Assembly: GCA_002689195.1 (NCBI GenBank)
Contig: NZFC01000014.1
Location: forward strand, 70,091-76,206
Direction: 5' to 3'
Length of the DNA: 6,116 nt
Origin: Rhodobiaceae bacterium
Lineage (GTDB): Bacteria > Pseudomonadota > Alphaproteobacteria > RS24
Shown here in pieces: positions 1 to 6,116 of this stretch (position 1 is the first letter of the stretch; each line of letters opens with the position of its first letter). The position numbers were made by a program, and so were the translations under genes. The notes beneath the pieces were generated by a model. That model saw only the letters and a list, made by a program, of their open reading frames with translations. It had not been told where the DNA came from and searched no databases.

Positions 1-1128
1 GGTGTGTTTTCCCGTCCCGCCAGCCAGAGCAGTCAGGCCGGCCCGATCCTCATTCGCGCGCGCGCCACGGTTATCGCCACTGGCGGGTCGGGGCATCTTT
101 ACGCCGTGACCACCAATCCCGCCTCGGCAAATGGCGAGGCGCTCGCCATGGCCGCGCGCGCGGGCGCGCAAATCAGCGATGGCGAATTTGTGCAATTTCA
201 CCCCACCGCTTTAACGGGCATGGGCGATCCGGCACCGCTGGCGACCGAAGCCCTGCGCGGGGCAGGTGCCTATCTGGTGGACGCGACCGGCCATCGTTTT
301 ATGACAGATATTCACCCCGATGGTGATCTCGCGCCGCGCGATGTCGTGGCCCGCGGCGTTTTCGATGCGCGCCAACGCACCGGCTTTGCCGGGCTTTGTC
401 TGCACGGGCGATCAACAGGGGATCTGGCGGATAATCTCGCACACCGTTTCCCGACCATTCACGCAACTTGCGTGAAGCACAAACTCGACCCCACAAACAC
501 GCCCCTGCCGGTTGCGCCAGCCGCGCATTTCCATATGGGCGGCATCCGGACTGAAAGCCATGGGCGCAGCAGCCTGCCGGGGCTTTGGGCGTGCGGCGAG
601 GCCGCCTCCACCGGCGCGCATGGTGCCAATCGGCTGGCGAGCAATTCATTGCTGGAGGCGATTGTCTTCGGCGCGCGCATCGCCGAGGACATTAATAATA
701 TCGTGCCCCTGTCCAGCACAGCGCGCCCGGCACCGCCGCAAACGCGCATTGACGAAGAGATGGAAATTCATGCGCCAATCACCGCGCGGGTGCGTGCGCT
801 GATGAGCAATCATGTCGGCGTACAACGCTCGAATGATGGCCTCACGCGCGCCTTGGGCGAACTGGTGCAGCTTGAGCGCGCCGCCCAAGGGTTGGCGCCT
901 TTCGCGAATATGGTGCTGGCCGCGCAATTCATCGCCTTTGCCGCCCTGCAACGCGAAGAAAGTCGTGGCGGGCACTTCCGCACTGATTTCCCAAGAGCCA
1001 TGCAACGCGCCGAGCGCAATCACATCACACTGGCCGATTTGCAAGCCGGTCTTGCCAGACTGCCCAAGCAGTCCGACGCACAATCCGATAGCGCCGCAGA
1101 CGCGCGCGACGGACAGCTTCATGCCTGA
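1..1128 (+). CDS. nadB: L-aspartate oxidase, 3' part (5' end outside window)
   Basis: NadB is the FAD enzyme that oxidises L-aspartate to iminoaspartate, the first step of de novo NAD synthesis, in the cytoplasm. The frame is open to the left edge, so the start and the N-terminal FAD-binding (Rossmann) part are missing. Judged against the E. coli enzyme (about 540 residues), some 175 residues lie upstream. Numbering from the GTG at base 4, the visible motifs are VIATGG (23-28), QFHPTAL with the substrate-site His66, LATEALRG with Thr81, APRDVVAR with Arg112, APAAHFHMGG with His175, and the signature GAHGANRLASNSLLEA with Arg210 and Ser213. These match the E. coli active-site residues His244, Thr259, Arg290, His351, Arg386 and Ser389. 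Residues from about 245 form the C-terminal helical domain; the last 20 or so are polar and unconserved-looking. NadB is homologous to succinate dehydrogenase flavoprotein and fumarate reductase, but the GANR-ASNS context and the nadC neighbour make NadB clear. Confidence 0.96.
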   Translation, partial: GVFSRPASQSSQAGPILIRARATVIATGGSGHLYAVTTNPASANGEALAMAARAGAQISDGEFVQFHPTALTGMGDPAPLATEALRGAGAYLVDATGHRFMTDIHPDGDLAPRDVVARGVFDARQRTGFAGLCLHGRSTGDLADNLAHRFPTIHATCVKHKLDPTNTPLPVAPAAHFHMGGIRTESHGRSSLPGLWACGEAASTGAHGANRLASNSLLEAIVFGARIAEDINNIVPLSSTARPAPPQTRIDEEMEIHAPITARVRALMSNHVGVQRSNDGLTRALGELVQLERAAQGLAPFANMVLAAQFIAFAALQREESRGGHFRTDFPRAMQRAERNHITLADLQAGLARLPKQSDAQSDSAADARDGQLHA

Positions 1129-1978
1129 TTTGCAGCCCCTTCCGAGCCAGATGATAAGCGCCCATGTCAGCGCGGCCCTCGCCGAAGATTGGGGACGGCT
1201 GGGCGACATCACCTCGGCCGCCGTGATTGATACGGGCGCAACCGCCCGCGGTGTCATCCGCGCCCGCGAAGACGGCGTGCTGGCGGGACTGGCATTCGCC
1301 CAAACCGCTTTCACGCTGGCCGATGAACGCCTGAAACAAGACGCGCATGTGGTCGATGGTGAAAGCCTCACCGCTGGCATGGATGTCATGACCATTACCG
1401 GCCCCGCCATCGCCCTATTGGGGGCAGAACGTGTGGCGCTGAATTTCTTGGGCCACATGTCCGGCATCGCCAGCCAAACCGCGCAACTGAGCACGCTGGT
1501 GGCGCACACCGCCGCGCGCATTTGCGACACGCGCAAAACGACACCGGGACTGCGCGCCGTGGAAAAATATGCCGTGCGCGCAGGCGGCGGGTTCAATCAC
1601 CGCTTTGGTCTTGATGACGCGATTTTGATTAAAGACAATCACATTGCCGTGGCGGGCGGGGTCACGGCCGCGATTACGCGCGCGCAGTCAAATGTCGGAC
1701 ATATGATGCGGATCGAGGTGGAAGTCGACACGCTCGACCAGCTCGATGAAGCGCTGGCCGCCGGAGCCGATATTTTGCTACTCGATAATATGCCACCCGA
1801 AACGCTGAAAGAAGCCGTGGCGCGCATTGACGGGCGCGCCGTTACCGAAGCTTCGGGGCGGGTCGATGCCGCAAGCGTGACAGCGATTGCCGAGGCTGGC
1901 GTGGATTATATTTCCGTCGGGCGCATCACCCATTCCGCGCCCTGCCTCGACCTTGGCCTCGATATTGAATTTGTCTAA
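1121..1978 (+). CDS. nadC: Nicotinate-nucleotide pyrophosphorylase (quinolinate phosphoribosyltransferase)
   Basis: NadC converts quinolinate and phosphoribosyl pyrophosphate to nicotinate mononucleotide, CO2 and pyrophosphate, the entry into the NAD salvage-shared steps. The product has 285 residues, normal for the family, and looks intact. An N-terminal alpha/beta sandwich contains EDWGRLGDIT (22-31). The barrel contains AERVALNFLGHMSGIAS (102-118), TRKTTPGLR (137-145), Lys149 in the EKY motif, GGFNHRFGL (156-163) with His160, KDNH (171-174), EVEVDT (199-204), LDNM (221-224), EASG (243-246) and SVGRITHSA (265-273); the Arg, Lys, His, Glu and Asp residues in these blocks form the substrate pocket in known structures. 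The ATG at 1121 is chosen because the product then has family length and starts just before the first conserved block; the frame stays open further upstream only inside nadB. It overlaps nadB by 8 bases. Its ribosome site is weak (GGACAG near 1111), which fits translational coupling to nadB. Confidence 0.97.
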   Translation: MPDLQPLPSQMISAHVSAALAEDWGRLGDITSAAVIDTGATARGVIRAREDGVLAGLAFAQTAFTLADERLKQDAHVVDGESLTAGMDVMTITGPAIALLGAERVALNFLGHMSGIASQTAQLSTLVAHTAARICDTRKTTPGLRAVEKYAVRAGGGFNHRFGLDDAILIKDNHIAVAGGVTAAITRAQSNVGHMMRIEVEVDTLDQLDEALAAGADILLLDNMPPETLKEAVARIDGRAVTEASGRVDAASVTAIAEAGVDYISVGRITHSAPCLDLGLDIEFV

Positions 1979-2640
1979 AAATCGGCGCTGGCGCGGTCGG
2001 TATAAAATATGTGCCGCCCAATTTTCGTCAGACGCACCATGCTTTGGTTCCAATAGGGGTCGACATAATCGGCATGGTAATGCGTCGCGCGCGCGGTCGA
2101 GGGATGCGCGCGGAAATCAATCAGCTTATTGCCTGCCAATCGCATGGCCCGTTGCCAAAGCCGCTGGTTTTGCGCCTCATCCGACAGCCCGTCACAGGCA
2201 AAGGAGAACTGGCATTTGTGGCGGCGATATTCGCCCTGAAACACCACGCCGCATATGGTCGCCGGATAGCGCGCATCCAGGGCGCGGTTGATAACGACAT
2301 CGGCCACCGCAGCCCAGCCGGAAAGCGGCTCGGAGCGGGCTTCAAAATAAATTGCCTGCGCCAGACAGCGTTGCGACTCAAACAGCGTTTCCTGCTTGGC
2401 GTTCACTCGCGTGCCGCGCAACAGGCTTTCCACGCGCCCGCGATCGGTTACATGGGTCAAAGGCCGGTCGGCTTCGGGAATGAACCAGCCGGTCATGCGG
2501 CTGTCCGCGCGCGTGCTGAAATAGCCCGAAAACTGGCTGGAAACTGCGGTCAGCACGAAAAGACCGGCACAAGCTACAGCCAGCTTGCCGCGCAAACCAA
2601 GGGTTTCATTTAAATTGAGCCAAACAAGTAATTTTAACAA
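1975..2640 (-). CDS. SleB/CwlJ-type cell wall hydrolase, membrane-anchored
   Basis: The 221-residue product fits the Hydrolase_2 (SleB/CwlJ) family, whose founding members are lytic enzymes acting on spore-cortex peptidoglycan; in Gram-negative bacteria the family is thought to remodel cell-wall peptidoglycan. The N-terminus has a short basic stretch and one hydrophobic segment (about 18-40), suggesting a signal anchor with the rest in the periplasm. The catalytic domain spans about 90-215: CLAQAIYFEARSEP (92-105) with the presumed catalytic Glu100, AAVADVVINRA (110-120), ICGVVFQ (129-135), CQFSFACDG (143-151), ATHYHADYV (185-193) and KIGRHIFY (206-213). The start is TTG at 2640, set by a strong ribosome site just upstream. 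The gene is monocistronic and its stop overlaps the stop of convergent nadC. Cysteines 92, 130, 143 and 149 could form disulfides in the periplasm. The substrate bond and physiological role cannot be read from sequence; the name SleB does not imply sporulation here. Confidence 0.9.
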   Translation of the reverse strand: MLKLLVWLNLNETLGLRGKLAVACAGLFVLTAVSSQFSGYFSTRADSRMTGWFIPEADRPLTHVTDRGRVESLLRGTRVNAKQETLFESQRCLAQAIYFEARSEPLSGWAAVADVVINRALDARYPATICGVVFQGEYRRHKCQFSFACDGLSDEAQNQRLWQRAMRLAGNKLIDFRAHPSTARATHYHADYVDPYWNQSMVRLTKIGRHIFYTDRASADF

Positions 2641-2645
2641 AACTG

Positions 2646-2651
2646 CCCTCC
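2646..2651 (-). promoter_or_regulatory. Strong Shine-Dalgarno site for the SleB-type hydrolase (TTG start)
   Basis: On the minus strand the sequence GGAGGG lies 5 bases before the TTG codon at 2640-2638 (6 bases if only the GGAGG core is counted). No ATG or GTG in this frame has a comparable site. This supports the TTG start, and with it the hydrophobic N-terminal segment. Confidence 0.8.
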
Positions 2652-2694
2652 AAATTTTTACAAAACAGGAGACTTTGTCGCAAAATTTTCATAA

Positions 2695-2706
2695 TTAACG
2701 GTTAAC
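2695..2706. promoter_or_regulatory. TTAA-type palindromic motif, possible regulator site
   Basis: The plus strand reads TTAACGGTTAAC. It contains two TTAAC units in direct repeat 7 bases apart, and the second lies inside the palindrome GTTAAC. On the minus strand it reads GTTAACCGTTAA and sits next to the candidate -10 box, over the expected transcription start. The half-site TTAACC resembles that bound by CtrA in alphaproteobacteria, but the 3-base spacing between the TTAA units is not the classical 7. Regulatory function is inference. Confidence 0.25.
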
Positions 2707-2734
2707 GTATAAGGTGATTTGCTAACGCGACCAA
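2706..2734 (-). promoter_or_regulatory. Candidate sigma70-type promoter for the hydrolase gene
   Basis: On the minus strand, TTGGTC (2734-2729) and TATACG (2711-2706) are separated by 17 bases. They match the -35 and -10 consensus at 3 of 6 and 4 of 6 positions. Transcription would start near 2699, giving a leader of about 60 bases that contains the ribosome site. The match is weak and was found by eye in AT-rich DNA, so other placements are possible. Confidence 0.25.
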
Positions 2735-2767
2735 GAAAATCCGACCTTTATTCTGCCGGCTTTTTTT
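2733..2767. terminator. Terminator-like hairpin, possibly bidirectional
   Basis: Bases 2741-2759 can fold into a 5-bp stem with a 9-base loop. As minus-strand RNA the stem is CCGGC with GUCGG (one G-U pair), followed by AUUUUCUU; it starts about 37 bases past the ppdK stop and could end the glyS-ppdK transcript. As plus-strand RNA the same stem has one A-C mismatch but is followed by C and a run of seven T (2761-2767). The stem is short either way, so this is a weak call. Confidence 0.35.
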
Positions 2768-2778
2768 AAGCTAGAAAT

Positions 2779-2800
2779 GCGCTTTTAACGCGCTTTTAAC
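2779..2800. repeat. Tandem 11-bp direct repeat overlapping the ppdK stop
   Basis: The unit GCGCTTTTAAC occurs twice without a gap (2779-2789 and 2790-2800) with no mismatch. The second copy contains the ppdK stop codon (TTA at 2796-2798 on the plus strand). The two copies together create TTAA-N7-TTAAC at 2785-2800, the classical layout of a CtrA site in alphaproteobacteria. It may simply be a small local duplication. Confidence 0.7.
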
Positions 2801-5486
2801 GTCCGGTGCGCGTGGCTAACAAATGCGCGCGTGCCGCCGCAAGCCGCGCAATCGGCACGCGAAACGGCGAGCACGACACATAATCAATCCCCACCGCATC
2901 GCAAAAAGCGACCGATTCCGGATCGCCGCCATGTTCGCCGCATAATCCCAGTTTAAACGATGGTGAAACACCGCTCGCTTTTTCTGCCGTTATTTGCATC
3001 AACACACCGACACTATCTTGGGCGATGGTGGTGAACGGGTCGGCTTCAAAAAGCCCCGCGCCCAGATAGTCGCTCATAAAGCTGCCCGCATCATCGCGGC
3101 TTAGCCCCAAAGTTGTCTGGGTCAGGTCATTGGTGCCGAACGAGAAAAAACCCTGCTGGTCGGCCAGCGCATGGGCCAGCGCATCGGCGGATAAGGCTGC
3201 GCCGGGCACTTCGATCATGCTGCCAACGCTAAATTCGGGGGTAAAGCCGTGGGCCGCGGCCCACGCCGCCGCTTCGGTATCAATGAGTTTACGCAAATGC
3301 GTAATTTCGCCCGCCGTCGAAATCAGTGGCAGCATAATCTCGACACTTGCCGCCTCAGACCCGTCGACATCGTGCATCGCGCCGAACAATGCGCGCAATT
3401 GCATGGCGTAGATTTCCGGCGCCGTCACCGCAAGCCTGCTGCCGCGGTGTCCAAGCATCGGGTTTGCCTCGTGCAGGGCGCGAATGCGGTCGCGCACTTC
3501 GTCTACGCTCACCTGCAACAGCTCCGACAATTCCTCCAGCGCGTCTTCGGTCGACGGCAAAAATTCGTGTAAAGGCGGGTCGAGCAGGCGAATGGTAACA
3601 GGCAGGCCAGCCATCACCGATAACAGGCCAGCGAAATCGGCGCGTTGTTCAGGCTCAAGCGCTGCCAGCGCCGCATCGCGCTGCGGTCCGCTTTGCGCCA
3701 ATATCATGCGCCGCACTTGTAAAATGCGCGCCGGATTAAAAAACATGTGCTCGGTGCGGCACAGGCCAATGCCCGCGGCACCGAAACGCCGCGCGCGCTT
3801 GGCTTCCTCAATGGTTTCGGCATTGGCGCGCACCTGCATGCGCTGGTGTTTTCCGGCCCATGTCATAATGGTGCCAAAATCACCCGACAATTCGGGCTCC
3901 AATGTCGGCACACGACCCTGCATCACGCGCCCCGACGCGCCGTCTATGGTGATGACATCGCCCTCGCGCAATTCGCGGCCACCAATGCGGGCAATTTGGG
4001 CGTCATAATCTATCCGCATCTCTCCAGCGCCCGACACACAAGGCCGCCCCAGCCCGCGCGCCACAACAGCGGCGTGGCTGGTCATGCCCCCGCGCGATGT
4101 CAAAATCGCGCGCGCCGCATACATGCCGTGAATATCTTCGGGGCTGGTTTCCATCCGCACCAGAATGACATCTTCGCCACGCGCCGCTTCCACTTCGGCA
4201 ATATCGGCAGAAAAACAGACCTTGCCGCTCGCCGCCCCCGGCGAGGCTGGCAGTCCACGGCACAAAACGTCAATTTGCGCCGACGGGTCAAGTGTCGGGT
4301 GCAGCAATTGTTCAAAGGATGACGGGTCGAGGCGCAACAGCGCTTCGCCATCGTCAATCTGTCCGGCGGCAACCATGTCGACCGCAATTTTTATCGCCGC
4401 ACGCGTGGTGCGCTTGCCGCTGCGCGTTTGCAAAATAAACAATTTGCCTTCTTGCACGGTAAATTCGACATCCTGCATATCGCCGAAATGCGCCTCAAGG
4501 CGGCCAAAAACATCGACCAGCTCGTCATAAATCTCCGGCATACGCTCCTGCAATGACAGGTCGCTCATGCCGGAATGCTCGCGCGCCGCGCGCGTCAAAT
4601 GCAGTGGCGTCCGCAGGCCCGCAACAACATCTTCGCCCTGGGCATTGGGCAGAAATTCGCCGTAAACCTCGTTCTCGCCGGTTGACGGGTTGCGCGTGAA
4701 CGCCACCCCCGTCGCGCTGGTCTCGCCCAGATTGCCGAACACCATGGCCTGCACGGTGACAGCCGTGCCCCAATCATCGGGGATATTGTGCAACCGCCTA
4801 TAGGTTATCGCGCGCGCATTGTTCCAGCTTCTGAACACAGCGGCGATAGCGCCCCAAATCTGCTCCATCGGATCTTGGGGAAACGGCGCGTCGGCCTCGC
4901 GGTCGATAATTTCCAGATAACGCTCGACGACCGATTGCCAGTCATCGGCTTCCAGATCAGCATCACCCGTCAACGCCTGCTCCAGCTTGTAATCATCCAG
5001 CACCTCTTCGAAAAAATCCTGCGACACGCCCATAACAACATCGCCATACATTTGAATAAAGCGGCGATAGCTGTCCCACGCAAAGCGCGCATCACCGGCA
5101 TGGGCGGCCAGCGCGGTTACGGTTTTATCGTTCAGGCCAAGGTTCAAAACCGTGTCCATCATGCCGGGCATCGAGGCGCGCGAGCCCGAGCGCACCGACA
5201 CCAGCAGCGGCGCATCCGCATCGCCAAAGGCGACGCCCAGCGGCGGGCCCATTTGCTTCAACGCCGCGCTTACTTTGGCGCGCAGCGCGTCGGGCAACTG
5301 CCCGTCATGTTGATTGAAATAATGGCAGACATTCGTCGGCAGGGTAAATCCGGGCGGCACCGGCAAACCAAGGCGGCTCATTTCAGCGAGATTTGCCCCC
5401 TTACCGCCGAGCAATTCCGACATGCCAGCATCACCTTCGGCCGCGCCGTTACCGAATTGATAAACCCGCCAGTCTGTTTTGCCCAT
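2796..5486 (-). CDS. ppdK: Pyruvate, phosphate dikinase
   Basis: PPDK reversibly interconverts pyruvate, ATP and phosphate with phosphoenolpyruvate, AMP and pyrophosphate in the cytoplasm, serving gluconeogenesis or PPi-linked glycolysis. The product of 896 residues is full length. The N-terminal ATP-grasp domain (about 1-360) carries GGKGANLAEM (27-36), SVRSGSRASMPGMMDT (97-112) and ILQTRSGKRT (351-360). The central swivelling phosphohistidine domain has GGMTSHAAVVARG (466-478) with catalytic His471 and, two residues before it, Thr469, the site targeted by PPDK regulatory proteins in plants and some bacteria. The C-terminal PEP/pyruvate barrel has GLCRTEHMFF (574-583), SFGTNDLTQ (782-790) and GLCGEHGGDP (847-856) with catalytic Cys849. 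The ATG at 5486 is preferred: AAGGG lies 5 bases upstream and it begins 1 base after the glyS stop. A TTG at 5540 would add 18 unfamily-like residues inside glyS. The PPDK signatures separate it from PEP synthase and PTS enzyme I. Confidence 0.97.
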   Translation of the reverse strand: MGKTDWRVYQFGNGAAEGDAGMSELLGGKGANLAEMSRLGLPVPPGFTLPTNVCHYFNQHDGQLPDALRAKVSAALKQMGPPLGVAFGDADAPLLVSVRSGSRASMPGMMDTVLNLGLNDKTVTALAAHAGDARFAWDSYRRFIQMYGDVVMGVSQDFFEEVLDDYKLEQALTGDADLEADDWQSVVERYLEIIDREADAPFPQDPMEQIWGAIAAVFRSWNNARAITYRRLHNIPDDWGTAVTVQAMVFGNLGETSATGVAFTRNPSTGENEVYGEFLPNAQGEDVVAGLRTPLHLTRAAREHSGMSDLSLQERMPEIYDELVDVFGRLEAHFGDMQDVEFTVQEGKLFILQTRSGKRTTRAAIKIAVDMVAAGQIDDGEALLRLDPSSFEQLLHPTLDPSAQIDVLCRGLPASPGAASGKVCFSADIAEVEAARGEDVILVRMETSPEDIHGMYAARAILTSRGGMTSHAAVVARGLGRPCVSGAGEMRIDYDAQIARIGGRELREGDVITIDGASGRVMQGRVPTLEPELSGDFGTIMTWAGKHQRMQVRANAETIEEAKRARRFGAAGIGLCRTEHMFFNPARILQVRRMILAQSGPQRDAALAALEPEQRADFAGLLSVMAGLPVTIRLLDPPLHEFLPSTEDALEELSELLQVSVDEVRDRIRALHEANPMLGHRGSRLAVTAPEIYAMQLRALFGAMHDVDGSEAASVEIMLPLISTAGEITHLRKLIDTEAAAWAAAHGFTPEFSVGSMIEVPGAALSADALAHALADQQGFFSFGTNDLTQTTLGLSRDDAGSFMSDYLGAGLFEADPFTTIAQDSVGVLMQITAEKASGVSPSFKLGLCGEHGGDPESVAFCDAVGIDYVSCSPFRVPIARLAAARAHLLATRTGR

Positions 5487-5487
5487 A

Positions 5488-6116
5488 TCAGCCCTTTTCG
5501 ATGACCGCCAGATCCCCGACCAGATCCATCGACGCAACAAGACCCGCCAGAATCGCTAACCTGTTCGCCTTCAGCTTATCATCTTCGGCATTTACAAGTA
5601 CGGCATCGAAGAAGCCATCCACAGAAATGCGGAGCGCGGCCAGCCCATCAAGATATTGCCCATAGGCTTCGGGTGATGCGTCTAGCGTGTCGGGCAAATC
5701 AGAAAGCGCGGCGAACAATGCGCCTTCCGCCGCCTGCTCGAACAAATCAGCCGAAACCGCGGTTGTCGCCATTTTTTGCTGTTTCAAAATACCGTCGGCG
5801 CGCCGATAAGCGGCCAGCATATTGCTGCCATCGGGCGTTTGCAGAAAATCTGCGAGATATCTGGCCTTGCCGACAATATCGACAATATCATCGCTGCCGC
5901 GCGCAAAAACAGCCGAGACGACATCGTGGCGCACATCGCGTTCGCGCAAGTAAACGCGCAGCCTTTCGACCAGAAAGCCGAGCAGGGCTTGGGCGCAATC
6001 CCGCCGGTCGGCTTCGGCTTGGCCGTGCAGGGCAAGCGCCTTTTCAAACACTGGCAGGAGCGGGACATAGGCCTCTCGCTCCAAAATAACATGGAAAGAG
6101 CGCCACAGCGGCGGGG
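5488..6116 (-). CDS. glyS: Glycyl-tRNA synthetase beta subunit, 3' part (5' end outside window)
   Basis: GlyS is the beta subunit of the bacterial alpha2beta2 glycyl-tRNA synthetase, which charges tRNA-Gly; the alpha subunit GlyQ is not in the window and is probably encoded upstream. The frame is open to the right edge, so only the last 208 codons or so of about 690 are seen. The TTG at 6084 is internal, not a start, because coding continues through 6114 with a plausible sequence. The visible part is the helical, anticodon-binding (DALR-like) C-terminal domain. It includes FLVERLRVYLRERDVRHDVV, the YRRADGIL segment, and the conserved end VDGFFDAVLVNAEDDKLKAN followed by RLAILAGL. This closely resembles the E. 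coli GlyS C-terminus, which has VDAFFD-VMVMADDE and NRLALLARL. The stop TGA at 5490-5488 is 1 base from the ppdK start, so the two genes are almost certainly co-transcribed. Identity rests on the C-terminal motif alone, but that is distinctive. Confidence 0.93.
   Translation of the reverse strand, partial: PPLWRSFHVILEREAYVPLLPVFEKALALHGQAEADRRDCAQALLGFLVERLRVYLRERDVRHDVVSAVFARGSDDIVDIVGKARYLADFLQTPDGSNMLAAYRRADGILKQQKMATTAVSADLFEQAAEGALFAALSDLPDTLDASPEAYGQYLDGLAALRISVDGFFDAVLVNAEDDKLKANRLAILAGLVASMDLVGDLAVIEKG
5492..5496 (-). promoter_or_regulatory. Shine-Dalgarno site of ppdK inside the end of glyS
   Basis: On the minus strand AAGGG lies 5 bases before the ATG at 5486-5484 and inside the last codons of glyS. 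It decides the ppdK start in favour of this ATG over the TTG at 5540. It also suggests that ribosomes finishing glyS can reinitiate directly on ppdK. Confidence 0.65.

Larger units (their letters stand above)
2641..2795. other. AT-rich intergenic region between the hydrolase gene and ppdK
   Basis: This 155-base gap is the only substantial non-coding stretch. It is clearly richer in A and T than the GC-rich genes around it. It should hold the promoter of the minus-strand hydrolase gene and the 3' end of the glyS-ppdK transcript. I see no RNA gene and no credible small reading frame in it. Its individual elements are listed separately. Confidence 0.85.

Noticed and set aside
4..6. GTG at the left edge as the start of nadB
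   Set aside because: The frame is open to the edge and the protein would lack the whole N-terminal FAD-binding region, so the true start is outside the window.
52..68. Run of alternating GC dinucleotides
   Set aside because: It lies inside conserved nadB coding sequence (ARAT region) and similar GCGC runs occur throughout the GC-rich genes here, so it is compositional.
812..1120. Longer nadC reading frame beginning at 812
   Set aside because: It would add about 103 residues that are just the +1 frame of the nadB coding sequence. The family length and first conserved block fit the ATG at 1121.
646..1596. Long minus-strand open frame of 316 codons opposite nadB and nadC
   Set aside because: It lies antisense to two well-supported genes and its translation shows no recognisable motif. 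Such frames are common in GC-rich DNA with strong third-position bias.
2011..2613. Plus-strand open frame of 200 codons opposite the hydrolase gene
   Set aside because: The minus-strand frame has clear SleB/CwlJ motifs and a ribosome site; the plus-strand translation has neither.
2661..2683. Second possible promoter (TTGCGA, 17 bases, TAAAAA) for the hydrolase gene on the minus strand
   Set aside because: Transcription from it would begin at or after the ribosome site, leaving no usable leader.
4788..5504. Plus-strand open frame of 238 codons opposite ppdK
   Set aside because: It is antisense to the conserved ATP-grasp domain of PPDK and resembles no known protein; a shadow frame.
5487..5540. 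Upstream TTG start for ppdK at 5540
   Set aside because: The extra 18 residues overlap the end of glyS and do not resemble a PPDK N-terminus, and the ATG at 5486 has a better ribosome site.

Overview
The window reads as an ordinary chromosomal segment of a GC-rich bacterium, most likely an alphaproteobacterium. I infer this from the gene content (a nadB-nadC operon, a short membrane-anchored SleB/CwlJ-type hydrolase in an apparent non-spore-former, and a glyS-ppdK pair) and from the GC-rich coding style. No 16S or other strict taxonomic marker is present. There are five protein-coding genes, two of them cut by the window edges, and almost no non-coding space.

Left part, plus strand (1-1978): the 3' part of nadB (L-aspartate oxidase) overlaps nadC (quinolinate phosphoribosyltransferase) by 8 bases. 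These are two enzymes of de novo NAD synthesis from aspartate. NadB makes iminoaspartate, NadA (not in the window, probably upstream) condenses it with dihydroxyacetone phosphate to quinolinate, and NadC converts quinolinate to nicotinate mononucleotide.

Middle, minus strand (1975-2640): a small membrane-anchored SleB/CwlJ-type cell-wall hydrolase. It converges on nadC with a 4-base overlap of the two stop codons. Its TTG start is supported by a strong Shine-Dalgarno sequence. Upstream of it lies the only real intergenic gap (2641-2795), which is AT-rich. The gap carries a candidate promoter, a terminator-like hairpin, a TTAA-type palindrome and a tandem 11-bp repeat.

Right part, minus strand (2796-6116): glyS (glycyl-tRNA synthetase beta subunit, 3' part) is followed after 1 base by ppdK (pyruvate phosphate dikinase, complete). 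The two are almost certainly co-transcribed and translationally coupled.

I found no mobile element, CRISPR array, RNA gene or unknown protein family. The observations worth a second look are regulatory or architectural: the terminator-less convergent junction, and the TTAA-rich gap with a TTAA-N7-TTAAC sequence resembling a CtrA site. None of them amounts to a new system.
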